Shown: one piece after another, positions 1-6,285 of the stretch | How the letters are laid out: the number at the start of each line of letters is the position of its first letter | Numbering within the stretch: the first letter of the stretch is position 1 | NCBI GenBank assembly: GCA_963579135.1 | Contig: CAUZFB010000039.1 | Coordinates: 1 to 21,991, forward strand | DNA from: CALGTL01 sp963579135 | GTDB taxonomy: Bacteria; Chloroflexota; Dehalococcoidia; Lucifugimonadales; Australimonadaceae | DNA length: 21,991 nt | Reading direction: 5' to 3' | Notes under the pieces: model-generated | What the model was told of the DNA's origin: nothing | Seen by the model: the letters and a program-made list of their open reading frames with translations, nothing else | The model's database searches: none | Made by a program: the position numbers and the translations under genes

Positions 1-92
1 CGTAAGCAGAAGCTCTCGGTACACCCCTACGATCACCGCAGCGAAGATCAAACTCCACGCCGCCGCCTAAGAGGTCTTGCCAATTCGGAATA

Positions 93-1139
93 CTAAATAC
101 CGTAAAGCCGGCGCGGGTTGTCGTTCATAATTTTGTCGACTACCTGGATGGGGATGATGCCTGACTCTCTAAGTTTCCGTAGCGCTTCTAGTTCACTTGA
201 AGTATCGGCATGCCCGTAATCAGAGCCGATCAGGAGATTGTCTTCCCCTGCATACCGCAGCACGTAAGGCAGGTCATCGTCTGTCTGGCAGGCTACGAAC
301 ATACGATAATCGCTCATGAGATTTCCCACTTTCCGATCCGGGAAGGCCCAAGTCATCCTATCGAATCTGGCTCCGAGATCGTGCATTACGTAGGGAACCC
401 ATGATGCGCTGACTTCAACGAAACCCCATCGGAGGTCTGGAAATTTCTCTGGGAGTTGACTGACCACTATGGAGTGAAACGCGGCAATCACAGGTACCTT
501 TGCAAGCCAGAGTAATGCCTGTTTAGGAATCATTACTGAGTCGAAGAAAGAGCTTGCGGAACCCGCGTGGAAACAGATCGCAAGATTCAATTTGCTGGCT
601 TCTTCGTACATCGGGAAAAAGTGAGGATCAATAGGAATCTTGCTCTGTTCCATGCCACGCATGAAGACTCCGGAGGCCCCGTTTGCTTTCCCGAAATGGA
701 GTTCTTCGATTGCGCTTTGCATATCCATCGTTGGAGGCATAACTACCCAACCGAGCCGTCCCTCTCCTGCCTTCCAAATGCTAGCCATCCAGCGGTTGTA
801 ACCCCGACACATGGCTGCTTCCACCTCGGGTCGGTTGAACGCCAGATTTAGGAATACGGTCGGATAGAGAATTTGGATGTCTACTCCCAATTCGTCCATG
901 TGACTAAGCCGGGCCCGAACGTCGGTCATATCGGAGCTTTCGATGGTTGTCCCGGATCTGGCGGGATCAAAGCTACGACGTAATTTGAGTCGACCTTCGA
1001 TGTTCCAATAAGCTTGCTCTTCTCCCTTTCCGTCGGGGACCAGCACCATACTTGGGCGATATTGCTCATCCGGTCCAGTCATGTACGACCAGGTATGCTC
1101 GTTTTCAATCACGTGGCAATCAGAATCGATGATGGGCAT
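93..1139 (-). CDS. Amidohydrolase-2 family metal-dependent hydrolase
   Basis: A 348-residue protein of the amidohydrolase-related family (ACMSD-like TIM barrel). In this superfamily a divalent metal activates water for hydrolysis or decarboxylation of cyclic or aromatic acids; the substrate here cannot be told. The N-terminus has D5-S-D7-C-H9-V-I-E12, the DxDxHxxE variant of the usual HxH metal motif. Later signatures are FHAGS near the middle, a second His strand (AAFHS), the FVEVSASWVPY segment, and GSDYGH near the C-terminus, where the conserved metal-binding Asp lies. It ends in the typical DNPRRLYG helix. Length is normal for the family. The ATG at 1139 follows a purine-rich GGAGGAGAAGG, which supports this start. 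It stands alone and is divergent from the beta-helix lipoprotein. A related but distinct paralogue lies at 13693-14823. Family call is firm, substrate unknown; cytoplasmic (no signal peptide). Confidence 0.9.
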   Translation of the reverse strand: MPIIDSDCHVIENEHTWSYMTGPDEQYRPSMVLVPDGKGEEQAYWNIEGRLKLRRSFDPARSGTTIESSDMTDVRARLSHMDELGVDIQILYPTVFLNLAFNRPEVEAAMCRGYNRWMASIWKAGEGRLGWVVMPPTMDMQSAIEELHFGKANGASGVFMRGMEQSKIPIDPHFFPMYEEASKLNLAICFHAGSASSFFDSVMIPKQALLWLAKVPVIAAFHSIVVSQLPEKFPDLRWGFVEVSASWVPYVMHDLGARFDRMTWAFPDRKVGNLMSDYRMFVACQTDDDLPYVLRYAGEDNLLIGSDYGHADTSSELEALRKLRESGIIPIQVVDKIMNDNPRRLYGI

Positions 1140-1270
1140 TTGACCTTCTCCTCCGAATCATGAAGTCCCCATGGATTACGTCGCCCATGCTTCCCTTTGC
1201 GACCGGCATCCTTGCTCCAACTCTGCTTGAAAGCTAACTGATTGCCTTCAGGCAGGGCGCGGATTTGCAT

Positions 1271-1285
1271 CCGGCATATTATCAG
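1271..1285 (+). promoter_or_regulatory. CCGGCRTATTATCAG motif, copy 1
   Basis: The 15-base motif CCGGCATATTATCAG recurs with one change at 19642-19656. It contains TATTAT (1277-1282), a 5/6 match to a sigma-70 -10 box. No convincing -35 is visible 16-18 bases upstream. It lies about 100 bases before the beta-helix lipoprotein gene; the other copy lies about 85 bases before another lipoprotein gene. It could be a weak promoter or a shared regulator site; function is inferred only from recurrence and position. Confidence 0.3.
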
Positions 1286-1294
1286 CAGACCCCA

Positions 1295-1385
1295 CTCGCG
1301 ATTTAACCCTGCTGTGACGATTGGGGGTCTGCGGGCGTATGCTCCTCGCGTTCACTAACTGTCGTATGGGGTTATGGTGGGAATG
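1295..1385 (+). repeat. Dispersed intergenic repeat copy A with promoter-like core
   Basis: One of about five related intergenic elements, all in + orientation. It opens with CTCGCGATTTAACCCTGCTG. It then has GTGACG (1314-1319), a GGGTCTGCGGGCG tract and TATGCT (1338-1343), followed by a less conserved tail that matches copies C and D (CACT-A-C-GTCGTATG). GTGACG and TATGCT are 18 bases apart, which fits a -35/-10 pair. It sits directly upstream of the lipoprotein gene at 1387. Whether it is a mobile repeat or a conserved promoter module is open. Confidence 0.55.
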
Positions 1386-1386
1386 A

Positions 1387-3405
1387 ATGGCTAGGGAGAT
1401 GAAACGACTCGCCTCACTCGTAGGTCTGATGATTTTGGTCACAGCCTGTAGCGGAGATACTGATATCGTATCGAAATCGAGTAGCACGCAGCCAACGGCC
1501 ACCCCGACAACAGTGTCAGATAACACCCCGGTGCCAAAGCCCACTTCAACAGCGATATCGGCCGCGCCAGACTTAGCAATCACCCACCTGGCTTGTATAG
1601 CCGAGGTCAAGTCAGCGGGAACGCCCTACGTCGTCGATAGGGCAACCGGTAGTGACCTCTTCCCTGGTACCACAAAGTGTCCTCTCTATACCATACAAAG
1701 GGCGGCGGAACTCATGAATGACAATGACGAGTCAATCATCCGTGAGGGGCGCTACTCTGAGCTTGTAACAATTTCCGGTAAAAACAACCTCGCGTTCATG
1801 GCCGCAGACGGCGAGCGTGTCGTCCTCGATGGATCGGCAGACATCGAGCACGATCTTGGCGGGGAGTGGATGCCGTACAAGGATGGAATCTACAGAGCAA
1901 AGCTTGCCGTCGACGTGTGGCAACTTTTTGTTGATTGGGAGGAAATGGTTCCGGCGCGTTGGCCGAACGCCAACTTTCTGGATGGTTCCATCTTCGATAA
2001 AACGCATCACTGGGCTCACGGCACGATTGACGATGGGCCTTCCTATGACAACGGAATGCTTATCGACGCCGGTGCCGTTGTGAATGGGCACGAAGGTTTG
2101 CTTACGAGTGGTATTGACCCAATCGGTGCGATTGCCGTATTGAACCTCGGTTCCTTTAAGACTTGGAGCCGCAAAGTTACGGGCTACGATAGTACTACGG
2201 GGACCATCGAGTACGACGAAGTACCAAGTTGGAAAACCAAGCACCACGACTACTTCCTTGAAGGAAAACTCGAACTACTTGACGTGCCAGGGGAATGGTT
2301 CTTTGACAAGGAAGCTATGGAGATTTATTTCATGCCGCCGACCGGCAAAGACCCGACTGATATGAATATCCGCGGGAAGACGAGGAGCTACGGGTTTGCC
2401 TCAACGGATGGTAACAATGTCCGCCTTGTAGGCATCGAGTTCTTCGCGACGACGTTCAAATTTGAGAACTGCAATGGGTGCACCGTCGAAAATTGCAGCC
2501 TGCTTTACCCGAGTACATCGAAACGGTCCCTTGGGACGGCAGGTGAAGATCCGAAGGACCGATGGACCTCACGGTTTGACAAATGCTACGGATGCAATGT
2601 TAGGGATTCAAGTTTTCTGTACACAGATGGATCCGCGCTGGAGATGTCTGGGGGGCAAAACACGGTAGAGAATAGCTATTTTTACCACATCGACTGGAGC
2701 GGGGCTGATCTCGACAAACTCATGACGACGATCCAATTGACCGGCGAAGGCAACGTGTTTACCTATAACACGCTCCACAAGCTTGGTGCTTCGTCGACAG
2801 TCAATCCCGGCAATAACGCGACGGTAACATTTAACGACATCAGTGATACGGGCCTTGTACAGAGTGATGGCGCAATGGTCCAGCTCATGATGGACCAGCA
2901 GCTAGGAGCGACCATTGCGTATAACTGGTTGCATGACAGCTCTAAGTACGGTATCCGGATGGACTCTCCGGCAGGCGGCACCGCTACCGGGCATAACGCG
3001 AGCGTGCATCACAACGTGATGTGGAACGTCAGGGGTGCCATCATGGTGAAGGGTGATAAACATGAAATCTACAACAACACTGCGTTCGCCAGCGACTACG
3101 ACAGGAACGATATAATCGTTATGGCACCGGGCAACAATGGAACAATCACCCGGAACAACGCCGCGAACACAATTTCCGGGCACCGCACTGGCAAAGTTTC
3201 TGACTTCCCCGTCCCAGGTGAATACCAGGACAACTTCAACGGCTATATCGATAGCGGAGATTCCGTTGAGGCACAGCTTGTGGACCCTGCTGGCTTTGAC
3301 TTTCGTTCGAAACCGGGGTCGGCTCTGGCACTCCTTGGCGCCGGCGCATACGGCACCAGCGATGACGTCATCCGATGGGTGGCCGGTACCACTGTTACAA
3401 GGTAA
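1387..3405 (+). CDS. Secreted lipoprotein with right-handed parallel beta-helix domain
   Basis: A 672-residue predicted lipoprotein. The N-terminus is a short charged region and a hydrophobic stretch ending in the lipobox LVTAC, with Cys21 as the lipidation site. A Ser/Thr/Pro-rich linker follows to about residue 60. The segment near residues 80-120 (VDRATGSDLFPGTTKCPLYT, then IQRAAELM and REGRYSE) is the classic opening of DUF1565/pectate-lyase-like beta-helix proteins. The C-terminal half has Asn/Gly-rich turns such as ENCNGCTVENCS and HEIYNNTA, typical of parallel beta-helix coils. Such proteins bind or cleave polysaccharides at the cell surface; no catalytic residues could be assigned. 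Start ATG 1387 is preceded by GGTGGG; an alternative ATG at 1399 has AGGGAG almost touching it. It is probably transcribed from the repeat-A promoter-like element. Confidence 0.85.
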   Translation: MAREMKRLASLVGLMILVTACSGDTDIVSKSSSTQPTATPTTVSDNTPVPKPTSTAISAAPDLAITHLACIAEVKSAGTPYVVDRATGSDLFPGTTKCPLYTIQRAAELMNDNDESIIREGRYSELVTISGKNNLAFMAADGERVVLDGSADIEHDLGGEWMPYKDGIYRAKLAVDVWQLFVDWEEMVPARWPNANFLDGSIFDKTHHWAHGTIDDGPSYDNGMLIDAGAVVNGHEGLLTSGIDPIGAIAVLNLGSFKTWSRKVTGYDSTTGTIEYDEVPSWKTKHHDYFLEGKLELLDVPGEWFFDKEAMEIYFMPPTGKDPTDMNIRGKTRSYGFASTDGNNVRLVGIEFFATTFKFENCNGCTVENCSLLYPSTSKRSLGTAGEDPKDRWTSRFDKCYGCNVRDSSFLYTDGSALEMSGGQNTVENSYFYHIDWSGADLDKLMTTIQLTGEGNVFTYNTLHKLGASSTVNPGNNATVTFNDISDTGLVQSDGAMVQLMMDQQLGATIAYNWLHDSSKYGIRMDSPAGGTATGHNASVHHNVMWNVRGAIMVKGDKHEIYNNTAFASDYDRNDIIVMAPGNNGTITRNNAANTISGHRTGKVSDFPVPGEYQDNFNGYIDSGDSVEAQLVDPAGFDFRSKPGSALALLGAGAYGTSDDVIRWVAGTTVTR

Positions 3406-3518
3406 CAGCCTGCTAAATCGGCTTTGATCGGGGCCTGATGTACGTCAGTTTTATTTTCAAGCCTCTCGATTCAGGCGTATCACGCTGGTTTTTGGTGCAT
3501 GGTATTTGGTGACGCCGG

Positions 3519-3722
3519 TTGGCCACGGCCCCCAGCTCCAAGGGGGCTATCGCGAATACCGCGACGGTCGCGGCAGCGATCCCTGACGATCTGGTTTCAG
3601 GCAACAACAGCTCAAGCATGAGCACGCTGGTGCTCTGGCCGGCCGGCGTTCCTGCAATCACCACGCGCCCGTTACCTCTGTACCCACGCTCTACGGTGAA
3701 GCCCGCTGTTGTTAGTTTTTAG
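3519..3722 (+). pseudogene. Probable remnant of a DUF11-type repeat domain protein
   Basis: An open stretch of about 67 codons in the 349-bp gap between the beta-helix gene and the MFS gene. Its translation contains GAIANTATVAAAIPDD followed by SGNNSSSMSTLV. This matches the end of DUF11/CARDB-like surface repeats ('NTATV..PDP..NNSS..T'). An in-frame TGA lies just upstream (3510-3512), there is no good start codon or ribosome site, and the sequence after the motif has no recognisable domain. I read it as a decayed fragment of a surface protein, not a working gene. The rest of the gap (3406-3518, 3723-3754) holds only a possible promoter for the next gene. Confidence 0.4.
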
Positions 3723-3740
3723 GCTGTCGCCGCGTTCTGA

Positions 3741-3746
3741 TACCAT
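3741..3746 (+). promoter_or_regulatory. Candidate -10 box of a leaderless transcript
   Basis: TACCAT lies 8 bases before the ATG at 3755, and no Shine-Dalgarno sequence lies between them. Transcription starting about 7 bases after a -10 box would put the 5' end at or next to the start codon. No clear -35 was found. The call is inferred from spacing only. Confidence 0.3.
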
Positions 3747-3754
3747 CGCGCCCC

Positions 3755-4990
3755 ATGCTAGGATCACCGGATCATGCAGACCCGGGCCCGAGCGCGGAGC
3801 TCCGCGCCACGACCGTGCTCTACGCTCAGACAGTCCTGTTCAGCCTGACGCTAGGCATGATCATGATGCTCACGCCGCTCTACGTGCTGGAGCTTGGCTA
3901 CAGCGTCGCCTGGCTGGGCGTCATCATCTCCGCACAGGGCGTATTCCAACTCGGCCTGCGACTGTTCGGCGGCGTTCTGTCTGACCGCGTGGGGGAACGA
4001 TGGGTAATCGCTGCCAATTTCCTCGCGCTGCTCAGTGCCGCCCTGCTGCTCGCCCTTTTTGAGACACTCTGGCTGCTGATCCTCGCCCAACTCCTTACGG
4101 GTGCGTCGCGGTCGATCTATTGGACCGCCTCTCAGTCCTATGCAAGCCGCATCAATGAAGCGAAGGCCATCTCCATCATCGGCCGTTTCTTCGGGATAGG
4201 CGCGGCGGGCGGAATCGTCGGCACCTTCGCGGGAGGCTTGCTTGCGGGCACGGTGGGCTACACCGTCGGTTTCCTGATGACAACTGGTATGGCCGCAGTC
4301 TCCCTGCTGACTGTCGCGGTTCAGCCATCGCTGCCACGGAAAGCCGCCAAATCGATCCGCGCCATCCTTGCACCGATACCGGCGATGTTCGTCCGGCGTA
4401 CGAGCCAGCTACCGGCCATCATCTCGTTCGGCACGTCGTTGGTCGTCGCTTTGGTCGGCTCACTCATGTCCGCCTACCTGGTGCAGGAAGGGTACTCGGA
4501 GACGGGTGTCGGGCTCTTGCGCGCGGTGCATGGTGGTGGGGCGGTCGTTGCCGGCTTTGCCTACGGCCTCCTCATCAGCAAGCTAGGCGCTCGCTGGCTG
4601 TATGCATTCGTCATGTTAGGCAGCGGTGGCTTCCTGGCGTTGGCCGTGATCGCAAGTGGCGCCTTCTGGCCCATGCTGGTGCTCATGTTCGCCTTGGGTG
4701 TTGCCTTCAACGCAGGCCGGGTACTGTATGCCTCCATGACCGCTGAGTTGAGCGCGCCTGAGGAGCGCGGTGTGGCCATGGCAGTGTTCGGACTCTACTG
4801 GGCTGCGGCGCAACTGGTTGGTCCTGTGACCTTCGGGTTACTCGCAGGGCTGATCGGTTTGGCGGAATCACTGCTGGTGGCCGGCGCGATTATCATGGTA
4901 CCGGGCGCGCTGACGCCATGGCTCTTCTCATTCTTCACGCCTGAGCCGGCCACTGCGGTCCCCACCGAGGTACCCGAGCGAGGCTCCTGA
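3755..4990 (+). CDS. Major facilitator superfamily transporter
   Basis: A 411-residue integral membrane protein with about 12 hydrophobic segments, the normal MFS size. Residues 72-82 hold the cytoplasmic loop 2-3 signature (GGVLSDRVGER, motif A). Gly-rich helices such as GIGAAGGIVGTFAGG (about 149-163) and a central basic loop near residues 190-215 separate the two six-helix halves. The C-terminal half repeats the pattern (YGLLISKLGARW). It should be an inner-membrane secondary transporter for a small molecule; the substrate cannot be read from sequence. The ATG at 3755 has no Shine-Dalgarno and may start a leaderless message. It is a single-gene unit, convergent with the VOC gene. It appears more GC-rich than the lipoprotein genes nearby. 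Confidence 0.88.
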   Translation: MLGSPDHADPGPSAELRATTVLYAQTVLFSLTLGMIMMLTPLYVLELGYSVAWLGVIISAQGVFQLGLRLFGGVLSDRVGERWVIAANFLALLSAALLLALFETLWLLILAQLLTGASRSIYWTASQSYASRINEAKAISIIGRFFGIGAAGGIVGTFAGGLLAGTVGYTVGFLMTTGMAAVSLLTVAVQPSLPRKAAKSIRAILAPIPAMFVRRTSQLPAIISFGTSLVVALVGSLMSAYLVQEGYSETGVGLLRAVHGGGAVVAGFAYGLLISKLGARWLYAFVMLGSGGFLALAVIASGAFWPMLVLMFALGVAFNAGRVLYASMTAELSAPEERGVAMAVFGLYWAAAQLVGPVTFGLLAGLIGLAESLLVAGAIIMVPGALTPWLFSFFTPEPATAVPTEVPERGS

Positions 4991-5382
4991 AGCCTTGACT
5001 CTTGGATCCAGCGCAGGTCATAGAGGAGCAATGCTCCTGGCTGTTGTGCCACAAGACTGAACTGTCGCCGCCGCTGCTGCCGATGAAGTATCGCGCCCAT
5101 GTCTGCCTCCGTTTACTACGCAGACTGTAGAACACCAGATTTATCGGCTCCTCTGACTTGGCGCTCTAAACCTCAGGCTCCTAGTAACGCCGTGTTGACG
5201 CCGATCAACACATCATCAACACCAAGTGTTACTACCGTTACCTCGTAGCGGGTTTATAAATTCACAAAGGCTTTCCTAACTTTTAGAAAAGTCCTTTGTG
5301 GAGAACGAATCCTCACTGGCAGACCACCAACCCCATCAACAATTCCCAAGGGAATCCCCTCGGAGTCACTACCGCGGGCTTT
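4991..5382. other. Gene-free gap between convergent genes with three inverted repeats
   Basis: There is no credible coding sequence in these 392 bases. Three inverted repeats are visible: AGGAGCA-A-TGCTCCT at 5024-5038; GTGTTGA/TCAACAC at 5192-5198/5205-5211; and the stronger CACAAAGG/CCTTTGTG hairpin at 5263-5300, listed separately. Their role is probably transcript ends of the two convergent genes, but only the last has neighbouring A/T-rich sequence. Confidence 0.5.
5263..5300. terminator. Hairpin between convergent genes, possible bidirectional terminator
   Basis: CACAAAGG (5263-5270) pairs perfectly with CCTTTGTG (5293-5300). Inside it CTTT pairs with AAAG across one bulged base. The core also holds a second palindrome, ACTTTT-AG-AAAAGT (5279-5292). 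It sits between the ends of the MFS gene (+) and the VOC gene (-). There is no clean T-run after it on the + strand; on the - strand an AATTTATAAA tract follows. It could instead be a REP-like or protein-binding site. Confidence 0.4.
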
Positions 5383-5748
5383 CTACATTTGCACGAGCCC
5401 GATGATATTGCCCTCGGTATCGGTGAAGAATGCCGCGCTGACGTCCTCTTGTTGAACTATGCCATCCTCTGTTTTTAGCCCGGGGTTATCGTATTCTTCG
5501 AAAACCACGCCTCGTTCGCGCAAGCGAGCAACTTCGGCTACTACGTTCTCAACGACGAATGACGCGGTTGTATGTGTCGCCAGAGTGCGCTCATGGGGAT
5601 ATAGGAAAATTGTAGTGCCATCTTCACATCCGAATGCGGCTCCTTCAGACATTTCGAACAGCATCGACAACCCGACCTTCTCGGTATAAAAGGACTTTGC
5701 TCGTTCCATGTCTTCTGCGGGTAGTACGGGAGTTGCTTTTGCTAACAT
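5383..5748 (-). CDS. VOC (glyoxalase/bleomycin-resistance) family protein
   Basis: A 121-residue protein of the vicinal oxygen chelate superfamily. It has the expected order: a first strand and helix with PVLPAEDMERAKSFYTEKVG, then FGCEDGTTIFLYP, a second half starting SFVVENVVAEVARLRERGV, and the C-terminal FFTDTEGNIIGLVQ, matching the family's 'F.DPDGN..GL'. Family members isomerise, dioxygenate, or bind antibiotics, usually through a metal held by His/Glu; the ligand here is unknown. The frame is open upstream to 5796, but ATG 5748 is preceded by AAGGAG at a 6-base spacing (5755-5760), which decides the start. It is a single gene, convergent with the MFS transporter. Confidence 0.88.
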   Translation of the reverse strand: MLAKATPVLPAEDMERAKSFYTEKVGLSMLFEMSEGAAFGCEDGTTIFLYPHERTLATHTTASFVVENVVAEVARLRERGVVFEEYDNPGLKTEDGIVQQEDVSAAFFTDTEGNIIGLVQM

Positions 5749-5870
5749 CGTTATCTCCTTAGATCTGACTCTGTGGTGAAAATTCTGAACCAACACAGGT
5801 TATTGGTGGCTGACTACTGGGTCACTGTTTTTGATGGGTATAGAGAGGGCACTAGGTGAATAAAGGACTT

Positions 5871-5943
5871 AAGCGGTTCCTCATACCGCTGCTTAGCCTA
5901 ATGACCGGCTACCTCCTGGCCCAGAACATCTTTCGTTGGCTGT
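5871..5943 (+). repeat. 73-bp direct repeat, copy 1
   Basis: This 73-base stretch recurs at 6093-6165 with about six substitutions. Both copies read through in the same frame (KRFLIPLLSLMTGYLL here, KRFLMPLPSLMTGYLL in the second). In copy 1 the frame runs from a GTG at 5856 to TAG at 5952-5954, 32 residues. The changes include amino-acid replacements, so selection on a peptide is uncertain. It is probably a local duplication of a gene fragment. Confidence 0.7.
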
Positions 5944-6092
5944 CAATGGACTAGTCTGTTTAATCTGTTACGCACCGCGGCGGTGACGGGAGTAGGCTTC
6001 CTCGCTATCAGCCTTGTGCGGCTGCGGTTCTCCTCCATCTACGACAGTGCGATCGTGTCGGGCGCGAATGCGCTGTTGCCAGCAGATCTGTT
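5944..6092 (+). pseudogene. Possible remnant of a DHA2/EmrB-type MFS transporter
   Basis: One frame between the two 73-bp repeats reads SLFNLLRTAAVTGVGFLAIS followed by LVRLRFSSIYDSAIVSGANA. The first part resembles the 'GLFNL.RN.GGSIG.A..T.L..R' helix-loop near the C-terminal half of drug:H+ antiporter family 2 transporters. There is no start codon, and the frame runs into the second 73-bp repeat. I take it as a decayed fragment. The match is from memory of the family pattern and is tentative. Confidence 0.3.
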
Positions 6093-6165
6093 AAGCGGTT
6101 CCTCATGCCGCTGCCTAGCCTAATGACCGGCTACCTCCTGGTCCAGAACACGTTTCGGTGGCTGT
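6093..6165 (+). repeat. 73-bp direct repeat, copy 2
   Basis: Second copy of the 5871-5943 sequence, about 92% identical by eye. Its frame continues as a short tail to a TAG at 6212-6214, inside the dispersed repeat copy B. The 537-bp gap 5749-6285 thus holds two duplicated fragments, a gene remnant and one dispersed repeat, and no intact gene. Confidence 0.7.
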
Positions 6166-6186
6166 GTGGTGACCTCCACGCCATCT

Positions 6187-6262
6187 CGGTCCACTACCGG
6201 GGCACCTGCTAGCAAGCGCTCGCGATTTCCCGTCGCTGTGACGTTCTGGGTCTGCGGGCGTA
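6187..6262 (+). repeat. Dispersed intergenic repeat copy B (degenerate -10)
   Basis: These 76 bases match 12305-12380 (copy D) with about seven substitutions, about 91% identity by eye. It shares GCACCTGCTAGCAAG, CTCGCGATTTCCC, GTGACG (6238-6243) and GGGTCTGCGGGCG with the other copies. The position of the -10 box reads TAGGTT instead of TATGCT. It is also the only copy with no + strand gene downstream: it abuts the end of the minus-strand dikinase gene. It may be a decayed promoter or an inserted repeat. Confidence 0.65.
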
Positions 6263-6285
6263 GGTTCACGTTCGTTAAGGCCCTG

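Noticed and set aside
1248..1610. Minus-strand frame overlapping the start of the beta-helix lipoprotein
   Set aside because: It covers repeat copy A and the antisense of the signal peptide, with no family similarity or ribosome site.
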